Part shown: positions 55,814 to 64,000 of the stretch, piece after piece
Numbering within the stretch: the stretch's first letter is position 1
Layout: each line of letters begins with the position of its first letter
DNA from: Chelatococcus caeni
Lineage (GTDB): Bacteria; Pseudomonadota; Alphaproteobacteria; Rhizobiales; Beijerinckiaceae
Direction: 5' to 3'
Length of the DNA stretch: 64,000 bases
Assembly: GCF_014196925.1 (NCBI RefSeq)
Contig: NZ_JACIEN010000001.1
Span: 868,001-932,000, forward strand
The notes under the pieces: model-generated
Database searches by the model: none
Seen by the model: the letters and a program-made list of their open reading frames with translations, nothing else
What the model was told of the DNA's origin: nothing
Made by a program: the position numbers and the translations under genes

Positions 55814-56263
55814 TTACCGCGCGTTCACGATCGTGAGCCCCGTGAGCACGTCGTGCAGCAGCCGCCGGTCGTCGCGCAGGAGGCCGACGAGGATGTCGAT
55901 CACCAGCACCAGCCCGGTGCCGGCCGCGACATAGAAGAGGAGCGCGTGGACGGCCGCGGTGATGAAGTCGACCCGCGTACCGCCGGGGCCGATCACCCTG
56001 AGGCCGAGCATGCGCATGCCGATGGTCGACTGCCGGCTGCCGCCCACCGTGATCGCGCTGTAGAGCACGCCCGTGCCCGCCCCGACGAGCGGGAACAGGA
56101 ACCAGGCGAGCCCGAAGGTGAAGACCCCGAGCACCGCAACGATGACGAACAGCATCACCATGAGCACGGCGATGACGCAGATGTCGACGAGATAGGCGAA
56201 GAGGCGTGGCGTCAGCACGCCTGCGGTGGCCTCGGGCGGCAGCGTCGGCATGTTCTCACTCAT
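55814..56263 (-). CDS. RDD-family membrane protein
   Basis: 149 residues with three transmembrane helices. The first starts PRLFAYLVDICVIAVLMVML, holding the family's Arg and Asp; later come GGSRQSTIGMRMLGLRVIG and a final Asp-rich loop (RDDRRLLHDVLTG). RDD proteins may act as small ion transporters or in secretion; function is unproven here. It lies 80 bases upstream of bpt on the same strand. Confidence 0.9.
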   Translation of the reverse strand: MSENMPTLPPEATAGVLTPRLFAYLVDICVIAVLMVMLFVIVAVLGVFTFGLAWFLFPLVGAGTGVLYSAITVGGSRQSTIGMRMLGLRVIGPGGTRVDFITAAVHALLFYVAAGTGLVLVIDILVGLLRDDRRLLHDVLTGLTIVNAR

Positions 56264-56305
56264 GGATCCCGTCCTGTCTTGAGGGAGGCGGCTGGTCGCG
56301 GTGCT

Positions 56306-57571
56306 TCACGGCGTCTCGCTCAGGCCGCGGGCATCGACCCGGCGCGGGGCGAGCCCGTCCGCCTCGAGCGCGGCGAGGATGGCGCGGGTGTGCTCGGCAT
56401 CGCGCGTCTCGACCGTGAGGTCGATGGTGACCCCCTTGGCCGGGACATCGAGATAGAGGCGCCCGTGCGAGACTTCGAGGATATTGGCACCGAGTTCCCC
56501 CAGCCGGCTGGCGACGCGGCCGAGCAGCCCCGGCCTGTCACTCGTTGTAATGCGGAAGGAGACGATCCGTTCCGCCCGCTCAAGCTCGCGCACCATCACC
56601 GAGGCGAGGAGCCGTGCGTCGATGTTGCCGCCGCACAGGACGAGCCCCACCTTCCGGCCGCTGAAGCGCTCCGGCCGGGTGAACATGGCGGCGAGGCCGG
56701 CCGCACCCGCGCCCTCCGCCATGGTGCGCTGCTGGGTGGCATAGGCGTTGACCGCCCGCTCGATGGCCGCTTCCTCGACGAGGATGATCTCGCTCGCGAG
56801 CGCCCGCACGATCGGCAATGTCATCGTGCCCACGGTCTTGACCGCGATGCCCTCGGCCAGCGTCGGTCCGCCGATGGGCAGGTCGCTGCCGGCGATGGCA
56901 TTGTGGAAGGACGGGTAGAGCAGGGCCTCGACGCCGACGACGTCGATCCCGGGCTTCAGCGCCTTCGCCGCCACGGCGATGCCGGAGAACAGGCCGCCGC
57001 CGCCGATGGGCACGACGAGCGTGTCGAGGTCCGGCATGTCGGCCAGCATCTCGAGCGCGATGGTGCCCTGGCCCGCCATGACGGCCGGATCGTCGTAGGG
57101 GTGGACGAAGACGAGCCCTTCCTCGGCGGCGATGGCCCGGGCCCGCTCGGCCGATTCGTACAGCGTCTCGCCGAAGAGGACGACGCGCGCCCCGTGCGCC
57201 CGGGTGTTCTCCACCTTCACGAGGGGCGTCGCCTCGGGCATCACGATGGTGGCGGGAATGCCGAGCCGCCGCGCGTGATAGGCGACCGCCTGGGCGTGAT
57301 TGCCGGCGGACATGGCGATGACGCCGCGCCGGCGCTCGTCGTCGGTGAGGCGCGTCAGCTTCACCAGCGCGCCGCGCTCCTTGAAGGAGCCGGTCGCCTG
57401 CATGTTCTCATGCTTGACGAAGACCTCGGCGCCGGTGAGCGCCGACAGGCGCGGAGCGGGCATCATCGGGGTGCGCAGCACCTTTCCGGCGACGATGGCC
57501 GCCGCCGCTTCGACATCCGCGAGGGTGATGGCGTGCCGCTCAGCGGTCATTCCCGATACGTCCTCCAGCAT
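56306..57571 (-). CDS. Threonine dehydratase with C-terminal ACT domain
   Basis: 421 residues. A fold-type II PLP enzyme: the Schiff-base Lys is in NMQATGSFKERGA, the phosphate loop is VVPIGGGGLFSG, and AEGAGAAGLAAMF follows. Residues ~330-415 form one ACT domain (FRITTSDRPGLLGRVASRLG), so it can be feedback-controlled. It converts threonine to 2-oxobutanoate; a biosynthetic (ilvA) or catabolic role cannot be separated. ATG at 57550 is an alternative start. Confidence 0.92.
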   Translation of the reverse strand: MLEDVSGMTAERHAITLADVEAAAAIVAGKVLRTPMMPAPRLSALTGAEVFVKHENMQATGSFKERGALVKLTRLTDDERRRGVIAMSAGNHAQAVAYHARRLGIPATIVMPEATPLVKVENTRAHGARVVLFGETLYESAERARAIAAEEGLVFVHPYDDPAVMAGQGTIALEMLADMPDLDTLVVPIGGGGLFSGIAVAAKALKPGIDVVGVEALLYPSFHNAIAGSDLPIGGPTLAEGIAVKTVGTMTLPIVRALASEIILVEEAAIERAVNAYATQQRTMAEGAGAAGLAAMFTRPERFSGRKVGLVLCGGNIDARLLASVMVRELERAERIVSFRITTSDRPGLLGRVASRLGELGANILEVSHGRLYLDVPAKGVTIDLTVETRDAEHTRAILAALEADGLAPRRVDARGLSETP

Positions 57572-57638
57572 GGCTTGCCAGCCGCTCCCTTAATCGACGC
57601 CGACCGCGCGGCCTATCGCAGATGCTGCGCGCGGTGGC

Positions 57639-58976
57639 TCATATCTCGCGCGGCACCAGGTGGCGTTCACCGAACAACCCGCCCGGCCGCAGCACGAGGA
57701 ATAGCACGAGCAGGCAGTAGACCGCGATGTCGCGCAGCTCGATCGGCAGCGCCGCCGACCAAGCGGCCTCCACCGCGGCGATGACGAGCCCCCCGGCGAG
57801 CGCGCCGGCGACGGAGCCGATGCCGCCGACGACCGCCGCGACGAGCGCCTTCAGCCCGAGCGCCAGGCCGCCGGAAAAGCCGACGCCGCCATATTGCGCG
57901 ACCATCAGGAAGCCCGCGAGCGCGGCAAGGCCTGTGGCGAGGGCGAAGGTGATCGAGAACAGCACGCGCCCGTCGATGCCGAAGAGGGCGGCGGCCACGG
58001 GATCGTCGGCATAGGCCCGCCAGGCGCGGCCGAAGCGCGTGCGCGCCAGGAGGAGCATGAGAAGCCCGGCCGCCAGCGCGCCCGTTGCCGTGACGAGGAG
58101 CGACATGGGCGTGACGGTGACGAGGAAATCGCGGGCGCCGGCGATGCCGAGCGTCGCATTCCAGACAGGCGGCACCCAGCGCCCGCTCTCGCCCTGGGCG
58201 AGGCGCAGGTATTCGGCGAGCGCGATGGAGAGCCCGACCGTCACGATCACGATCTGCTGGCCCTTGAGGCGCAGCAGCGGCGCCACGGCAAGCCGCCCCG
58301 CGACGAGCCCGTGCAGGGCTCCCGCCGTCACCGCGACCACGAGGCCCGACAGGAGGCCGGGCAGCGGCGTCACGGCGCCGCCGGCGACGGAGAGCGCGAT
58401 GGTCAGCGTCGCCGCCATGCCGCCGAGCACGGCGAATTCGCCGAAGCCGAGCATGATGCGCCGCACGAGGCCGAAGATGAGCGCGTAGGAGGCGGCAAGG
58501 AGACCATAGATCGCCGCCATGGGCAGAGCGGCAAGGGCCTGCTGCAGGGCGTAGGCGAGGGGCGAGGGCAGCTGCAGCACGCGCGCCGAGGCCGCCCTCC
58601 GCTCCGGGTCGGCCGCGGCCGCCTCGGGCGTCTCGAGATAGAAGCGCTGCAGGAAATAGACCGAGGCGTCGTTGAGCGCGCCCCGCTCGGTCGTGATGCC
58701 GACGAGCCGCGCCTTGCCGGCGGCAAAGCCGGCCCCGGCGAAGCGGCAGGTGATGGCGCGCCGGCGCGTGCTGCGCGGGGTGTCGACTTCGTAATGGATC
58801 AGCACCTCGTTGCGGCCCGGCCCGGGGCGCGGCTCCGACAGGCGAAAGTTGGCGCCGTCGGCATTGAGGGCCGGGATCGCCTGCCGGCAGATGCGCGCCT
58901 GTTCCGCATCGACGCCGCGCCCGCAGCCCGCAAGGGCGAGGCAGGCGGCGAGGAACAGGAGGACGCGGCGCAGCAT
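57639..58976 (-). CDS. LivH-type ABC permease with a lipoprotein-like N-terminal domain
   Basis: 445 residues. The first 18 residues (MLRRVLLFLAACLALAGC) look like a lipoprotein signal with a lipobox LAGC. Residues ~19-135 are a soluble part with three Cys and a FAGAGFAAGKARL region. Residues ~140-440 are a branched-chain amino acid ABC permease of the LivH family (IYGLLAASYALIFGLVRRIM, VTVGLSIALAEYLRLAQG, GLKALVAAVVGGIGSVAGAL). A normal LivH is ~300 residues. No LivM, LivG, LivF or binding protein is adjacent. The lipobox might instead be an ordinary signal anchor. Confidence 0.85.
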   Translation of the reverse strand: MLRRVLLFLAACLALAGCGRGVDAEQARICRQAIPALNADGANFRLSEPRPGPGRNEVLIHYEVDTPRSTRRRAITCRFAGAGFAAGKARLVGITTERGALNDASVYFLQRFYLETPEAAAADPERRAASARVLQLPSPLAYALQQALAALPMAAIYGLLAASYALIFGLVRRIMLGFGEFAVLGGMAATLTIALSVAGGAVTPLPGLLSGLVVAVTAGALHGLVAGRLAVAPLLRLKGQQIVIVTVGLSIALAEYLRLAQGESGRWVPPVWNATLGIAGARDFLVTVTPMSLLVTATGALAAGLLMLLLARTRFGRAWRAYADDPVAAALFGIDGRVLFSITFALATGLAALAGFLMVAQYGGVGFSGGLALGLKALVAAVVGGIGSVAGALAGGLVIAAVEAAWSAALPIELRDIAVYCLLVLFLVLRPGGLFGERHLVPREI

Positions 58977-59018
58977 GGCCGCACTGTAGCGGGCGCCGCG
59001 CGCCGGGAAAGGGGCCTT

Positions 59019-60335
<1,317 letters not shown>

Positions 60336-60352
60336 TTATGGGAGGAGACGAC

Positions 60353-61417
60353 GTGCAGTCCGATCAGGCGGCGGAAGCGGAAATCCTGTGCGAGCGGCGC
60401 GGCGCTGCCGGCGTCGTCACGCTCAACCGTCCGAAGGCGCTCAACGCGCTCACCCTCGGCATGGTGCGCGCCATGCGCGCCGCGCTCGACGCCTGGGAGA
60501 AGGATCCGGCCGTCACCCGCGTCGTCGTCACCGGGGCGGGCGGCAAGGCCTTCTGCGCCGGCGGCGACATCCGCCGGCTGCACGATCTCGGCCGGGAAGG
60601 GCGCATCGACGAGGCGCGTACCTTCTGGGGCGAGGAGTACAAGCTCAACGCCCGCATCAAGGGCTACGCGAAGCCCTATGTCGCGCTCATCGACGGCATC
60701 GTCATGGGCGGCGGCGTCGGCCTGTCCCTGCACGGCAGCCACCGGGTGGCGAGCGAGAAGCTGATGTTCGCCATGCCCGAGGTCGGCATCGGCTTCTTCC
60801 CGGATGTCGGCGCCACCTACGCCCTGCCGCGGCTGCCGGGGGCCGCCGGCACCTATCTCGCCGTGACGGGGGAGCGCATCGGCCTTGCCGATGCCTGCGC
60901 CCTCGGCATCGCCACCCACGCTGTCGCTTCGTCGGCCATGGTGCAGGTGCTGGACGACCTGTGCGCGGGCGGCGACATCGCGGCGGTGCTCGCCGCCCAT
61001 GCCGTCGACCCCGGCGTATCGCCGCTCGCCGCTGAGCGGGCGATGATCGACCGCTGCTTCGCCGGAGCGGACATTCCCGACATCCTGAATCGATTGCTGA
61101 GCGAAACCGGCCAAGGCTCTGAAAATGCAGGCAGGCTGGCGGCGCTCATGCGCACCAAGTCGCCGACCAGCATGACGATCGCCCGCGAGCAGATGCGCCG
61201 CGGCGCCAGCCTCTCCTTTGCCGAGGCCATGCAGCTCGAATACCGGGTCGTGTCGCGCATCGCCGAGGGGCACGACTTCTACGAGGGCGTGCGTGCCGTG
61301 ATCGTCGACAAGGACCAGGCGCCGAAATGGCGTCCGGAGCGCGTCGAGGAGGTGACAAGCGAGGCGATCGCGGCTTATTTCGCTCCATTACCGGAAGGCG
61401 ACCTCGCCATCGATTGA
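60353..61417 (+). CDS. 3-hydroxyisobutyryl-CoA hydrolase
   Basis: 354 residues from a GTG at 60353, six bases after GGAGGAG at 60341-60347; an ATG at 60326 is less well placed. Crotonase fold with ALNALTLGMVRAMRAAL, GGKAFCAGGDIRRLH and GGGVGLSLHGSHRVA. PEVGIGFFPDVGATY with Glu and Asp is the HIBCH signature, and the C-terminal domain is the longer HIBCH type (RMRRGASLSFAEAMQLEYRV-like). It frees 3-hydroxyisobutyrate in valine breakdown, the route that ends at MmsA (4033 in this window). Confidence 0.92.
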   Translation: MQSDQAAEAEILCERRGAAGVVTLNRPKALNALTLGMVRAMRAALDAWEKDPAVTRVVVTGAGGKAFCAGGDIRRLHDLGREGRIDEARTFWGEEYKLNARIKGYAKPYVALIDGIVMGGGVGLSLHGSHRVASEKLMFAMPEVGIGFFPDVGATYALPRLPGAAGTYLAVTGERIGLADACALGIATHAVASSAMVQVLDDLCAGGDIAAVLAAHAVDPGVSPLAAERAMIDRCFAGADIPDILNRLLSETGQGSENAGRLAALMRTKSPTSMTIAREQMRRGASLSFAEAMQLEYRVVSRIAEGHDFYEGVRAVIVDKDQAPKWRPERVEEVTSEAIAAYFAPLPEGDLAID

Positions 61418-61454
61418 GATGGCCGGCCCCTTCCGGGCGGAAAGGGGTGATGGC

Positions 61455-61940
61455 ATGTTCCAGCGCAGCGGAGACGACGAGGCGCGTGGCGGCGGGCAGC
61501 CGGGCCGGCCGCCCGGCACCACGCGCGGGCTGCTCGACGCCATCGCCCTGCACGAGCGGGCTGCGGCCCTGCGCTGGGACCAGATGCTCGTCTGGTTCAT
61601 GCGTGTCATGGCCTGCGCCTGGCTGGTGAAAGGCCTCGGCGCCTGGGCCGTGCTGCTCGGCTTTGGCCCGGGGGAGGGCGTCGCCTTCGAGGCGCGCTCG
61701 CTGTCCTTCCAGGCCACCATCATCTACTTCGCCGTCATCGACCTCGTGGCGGCCGTCGGCCTGTGGCTGACGAGCACGTGGGGCGGTGTGATGTGGCTTC
61801 TGGCCGTCACGAGCCACATCATCCTCGCCTTGTTCTTTCCGCGTATCGTCATGAGCAACGCCATGACGCTGAGCGCATTCGCCTCGCTCATCCTGCTTTA
61901 TCTCGCGATTTCATGGAAAGCAGCGCGCCAGGAAGACTGA
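61455..61940 (+). CDS. DUF6163-like membrane protein
   Basis: 161 residues with four hydrophobic segments after a glycine-rich start (ACAWLVKGLGAWAVLLGF, TIIYFAVIDLVAAVGLWL, WGGVMWLLAVTSHIILALFF, LSAFASLILLYLAISW). It matches the DUF6163 family found in Hyphomicrobiales, of unknown function. AAGGGG at 61442-61447 supports the ATG at 61455. It is 37 bases after the hydrolase stop and may be co-transcribed. Confidence 0.78.
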   Translation: MFQRSGDDEARGGGQPGRPPGTTRGLLDAIALHERAAALRWDQMLVWFMRVMACAWLVKGLGAWAVLLGFGPGEGVAFEARSLSFQATIIYFAVIDLVAAVGLWLTSTWGGVMWLLAVTSHIILALFFPRIVMSNAMTLSAFASLILLYLAISWKAARQED

Positions 61941-62247
61941 TGTCTTGCGCGTGGCGCGCCTTCGTTTGCGGACTAATCGCAAGGCCAATGCGGCGACCGG
62001 CAATCTTTTCCCTTGCACCGGGCGTCGACGTCAGTTGCAATAAGCCGCAACCTGCAGCGAATGCGGGAAGGAGTATGCGAGGCATGTCCGCCGAGTAGCC
62101 GTAACGGTCAACGATTGTTGAGATTTGATTTACGACGTTTCGCAAAGATTTGATTCATCGTATTGTTTAAATTCGTCTTCATCGGCGCAGGCTATCGTAC
62201 TCCTCATAAAAGGCTGGAAGATCGCAATCCGGCCTGCGTAACAGGCG
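61941..62247. other. Regulatory region upstream of ldtR
   Basis: 307 bases without a gene. The second half is AT-rich and holds a direct repeat AGATTTGATT at 62121-62130 and 62146-62155, spaced by 25 bases centre to centre. This could be a regulator site, perhaps for LdtR itself. Confidence 0.55.
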
Positions 62248-62772
62248 ATGGGGCGTATGATGGGGACTGTGATGAAAACGGTAGAGCCGACGCCGGTTCA
62301 TTCCATAGACGCTGAAATCGGTCCGCTCTACTTGGAAGCTCTGACCCTCGTGGAGCGGCTGCACCGGCGTCTCCTGGACGTCATCAAGGACGAGTTCGAG
62401 CGCCGCGGGCGCACGGACGTCAATGCGGTGCAGGCTCTCCTGCTCTACAACATCGGCGACAAGGAGCTGACGGCGAGCGAGCTGCGCACCCGCGGCTACT
62501 ATCTCGGCTCCAACGTGTCCTACAACGTGAAGAAGCTCGTCGAGATGGGCTACCTGCACCATGCACGCTCGCGGGTCGACCGTCGCTCGGTGCGCATCAG
62601 CCTGACCGATCGCGGGCGCGAAGTTCACGAGATCGTGTCCACGCTCTACGACAAGCACACGCGGACGATCGAGACGATCGGCGGCGTCACCGCCGAGGAT
62701 TTCCGCAACCTCAACCAGGCCCTGGTGCGGCTCGAGCGCTACTGGACGGATCAGATCCGCTACCGGCTCTGA
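62248..62772 (+). CDS. ldtR: MarR-family regulator LdtR
   Basis: 174 residues from the first ATG; an ATG at 62272 would drop eight. MarR winged helix with LYLEALTLVERLHRRLLDVI, ELTASELRTRGYYLGSNVSY and the wing HHARSRVDRRSVRISLTDRG. This sequence type, placed directly before an L,D-transpeptidase with a peptidoglycan-binding domain, matches LdtR of Liberibacter and other Rhizobiales, which activates the transpeptidase gene ldtP and affects osmotic tolerance. Confidence 0.88.
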   Translation: MGRMMGTVMKTVEPTPVHSIDAEIGPLYLEALTLVERLHRRLLDVIKDEFERRGRTDVNAVQALLLYNIGDKELTASELRTRGYYLGSNVSYNVKKLVEMGYLHHARSRVDRRSVRISLTDRGREVHEIVSTLYDKHTRTIETIGGVTAEDFRNLNQALVRLERYWTDQIRYRL

Positions 62773-62930
62773 CGTTCTCTTTCCCGCGGCTCGCAAGGCA
62801 TCCGGCGGCTGGCACGGCCGCCGGATGTTGCATAATTGCAGCGCCCGGATTTTTGCGCGCGGCAGGGCCGAACCGTGGCGCCGCCTGCCACAAATTGGCC
62901 CGAGTGCTCCCCGACAGCTCACGCTTGATT

Positions 62931-62944
62931 AACCGTAGACGGTT
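62931..62944. promoter_or_regulatory. Inverted repeat upstream of ldtP
   Basis: AACCGT-AG-ACGGTT, perfect six-base arms, in an AT-rich patch about 95 bases before the ldtP start. Candidate LdtR site or promoter element. A published LdtR consensus was not available to compare. Confidence 0.4.
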
Positions 62945-63038
62945 TAATTAGGGTCAGTCGTCCGTACGGGCGGCGATGTGGCGGCGTTCTTGCGCGCCGC
63001 CGGCAGTCAGAGCGAATTCGACGATCGGGATCCCGCCA

Positions 63039-64000
63039 GTGCGCATTACGGTTTCCAAACTCAATGCCTCCGCCTTCGCCGGTGCCGTCGCCGTTGCGTG
63101 TGCCGCCCTGTCGGCTCCGGCCGCCGCCCAGCAGCCGATGGTGATCGCCTCGCAGGCCGAGTGGAGCCAGGGCTACGACGCGGCGCCGCGCATCCGCGTG
63201 CAGCGCTCCTTCATGCCCACCGTCTCGCACGAGGCGATCACGGGCACCGAGCAGGCCATTGCGCATTATCGCGACATCGCGGCGCGTGGCGGCTGGGGCC
63301 AGGTGTCGTCCAACCAGCGGCTGCGCGTCGGCGCCAAGGGCCCGGGCGTCGTCGCCCTGCGCGAGCGTCTCATCCTGTCCGGCGACCTCGAGCCGTCCGC
63401 CGGCAATTCGCCGGTGTTCGACACCTATGTCGAGGCCGCGGTGAAGCGCTTCCAGGCGCGGCACGGCCTCAATGCGACGGGCGTCGTCAACGGGCCGACC
63501 ATCTCCGCGCTCAACGTGCCGGTCGATACCCGCCTGCGCCAGCTCGAGATCAATCTGGTGCGCCTGCGCGCCCTGTCGGGCGACCTCGGCGAGCGCTACG
63601 TGATCGTCAACATCCCGGCCGCGCTCGTCGAGACGGTCGAGGGCGGGCAGGTCGTCAGCCGTCACGCCGCCGGCGTCGGCAAGATCGACCGCCAGTCGCC
63701 GATCATGAACGCCAAGATCACCGAGATCAATTTCAACCCGTTCTGGACGGTGCCGGCCTCCATCATCCGCAAGGATCTCATCCCGAAGATGCGGCAGGAC
63801 CCGAGCTACCTGTCGGACAACAAGATCCGCGTCTACAACGGTCAGGGTCAGGAAGTTCCGCCGCAGAGCATCAACTGGAACTCCGACGAGGCCACGCGCT
63901 ACATGTTCCGCCAGGACCCCGGCGCGGACCTCAATTCGATGGGCTTCGTGCGCATCAACATTCCCAACCCGCACGGCGTCTACATGCACGACACGCCGGC
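63039..64000 (+). CDS. ldtP: L,D-transpeptidase LdtP with peptidoglycan-binding domain (partial)
   Basis: Runs off the window end; 320 codons are visible from a GTG at 63039. A signal peptide (LNASAFAGAVAVACAALSAP, cut near AAA-QQ) is followed by a PG_binding_1 domain (LRVGAKGPGVVALRERLILS to LNATGVVNGPTISALNV) and then a YkuD domain (IVNIPAALVETVEGGQVV, INFNPFWTVPASIIRKDLIP). The window ends at GVYMHDTP, just before the Cys motif. It forms 3-3 cross-links in the periplasm and is probably controlled by LdtR upstream. Confidence 0.93.
   Translation, partial: MRITVSKLNASAFAGAVAVACAALSAPAAAQQPMVIASQAEWSQGYDAAPRIRVQRSFMPTVSHEAITGTEQAIAHYRDIAARGGWGQVSSNQRLRVGAKGPGVVALRERLILSGDLEPSAGNSPVFDTYVEAAVKRFQARHGLNATGVVNGPTISALNVPVDTRLRQLEINLVRLRALSGDLGERYVIVNIPAALVETVEGGQVVSRHAAGVGKIDRQSPIMNAKITEINFNPFWTVPASIIRKDLIPKMRQDPSYLSDNKIRVYNGQGQEVPPQSINWNSDEATRYMFRQDPGADLNSMGFVRINIPNPHGVYMHDTP

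Overview
The window is GC-rich chromosomal DNA of an alphaproteobacterium, most likely a member of Hyphomicrobiales (Rhizobiales). Supporting this are a bioD-bioA-bioZ biotin cluster that uses the BioZ ketosynthase, the rpsF-rpsR-DUF2232-rplI-dnaB-alr-radA-cvpA-purF gene order, a HemB without the zinc-cysteine triad, a DUF6163 protein, and an LdtR-like MarR regulator next to an L,D-transpeptidase. The genus cannot be fixed from the sequence. No rRNA, tRNA, insertion sequence or CRISPR array was seen.

Layout. 1-2448: end of a biotin operon (bioD', bioA, bioZ). 2455-9808: DUF2267 protein, LysR regulator divergent from mmsA (valine breakdown), an orphan three-PAS HWE histidine kinase, and a TetR regulator divergent from an SDR. 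9038-13974: a hexuronate-type cluster, GntR regulator facing dctP-dctQ-dctM (TRAP transporter) and uxuA. 14041-16538: oxyR facing katA. 16976-22027: nnrU-panB, a LysE exporter, an MBL hydrolase, a small membrane protein, and an Lrp regulator divergent from a DMT exporter. 22152-28912: YfgM-like protein with der, an SDR, an exported L,D-transpeptidase, purF and cvpA. 29016-37767: radA, alr, dnaB, a Cfa-type methyltransferase, rplI, DUF2232, rpsR, rpsF, all on the minus strand.

38083-40321 is clearly different. It is an AT-rich insertion coding for a protein of the AvcD/DCD anti-phage dCTP deaminase type, with a divergent 66-residue ORF and a decayed phenylalanine hydroxylase fragment beside it. 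This is the best candidate for a poorly described system in the window. 40379-42902 holds a cytochrome c, intact phhA and pdxJ. 42911-50198 is the housekeeping run acpS-lepB-rnc-era-recO-parC plus an ATPase.

50239-51049 is a tandem array of six ~144-bp units. Each unit holds a ~90-bp palindrome that can be drawn as a cloverleaf; single copies also lie at 26504 and 33689. After it come a PKHD-type dioxygenase divergent from an exported helical protein and a diheme peroxidase fused to a cupredoxin, then bioY, bpt, an RDD protein, a threonine dehydratase, a LivH-type permease with an unusual lipoprotein-like N-terminus, hemB, a 3-hydroxyisobutyryl-CoA hydrolase, a DUF6163 protein, and the ldtR/ldtP pair, where the transpeptidase runs off the window.

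Functional links: BioZ/BioA/BioD make biotin and BioY imports it. The hydrolase at 60353 and MmsA at 4033 are two steps of valine catabolism. Several regulator-target pairs (LysR-mmsA, TetR-SDR, Lrp-DMT, LdtR-LdtP) carry inverted repeats between them that are plausible operators.
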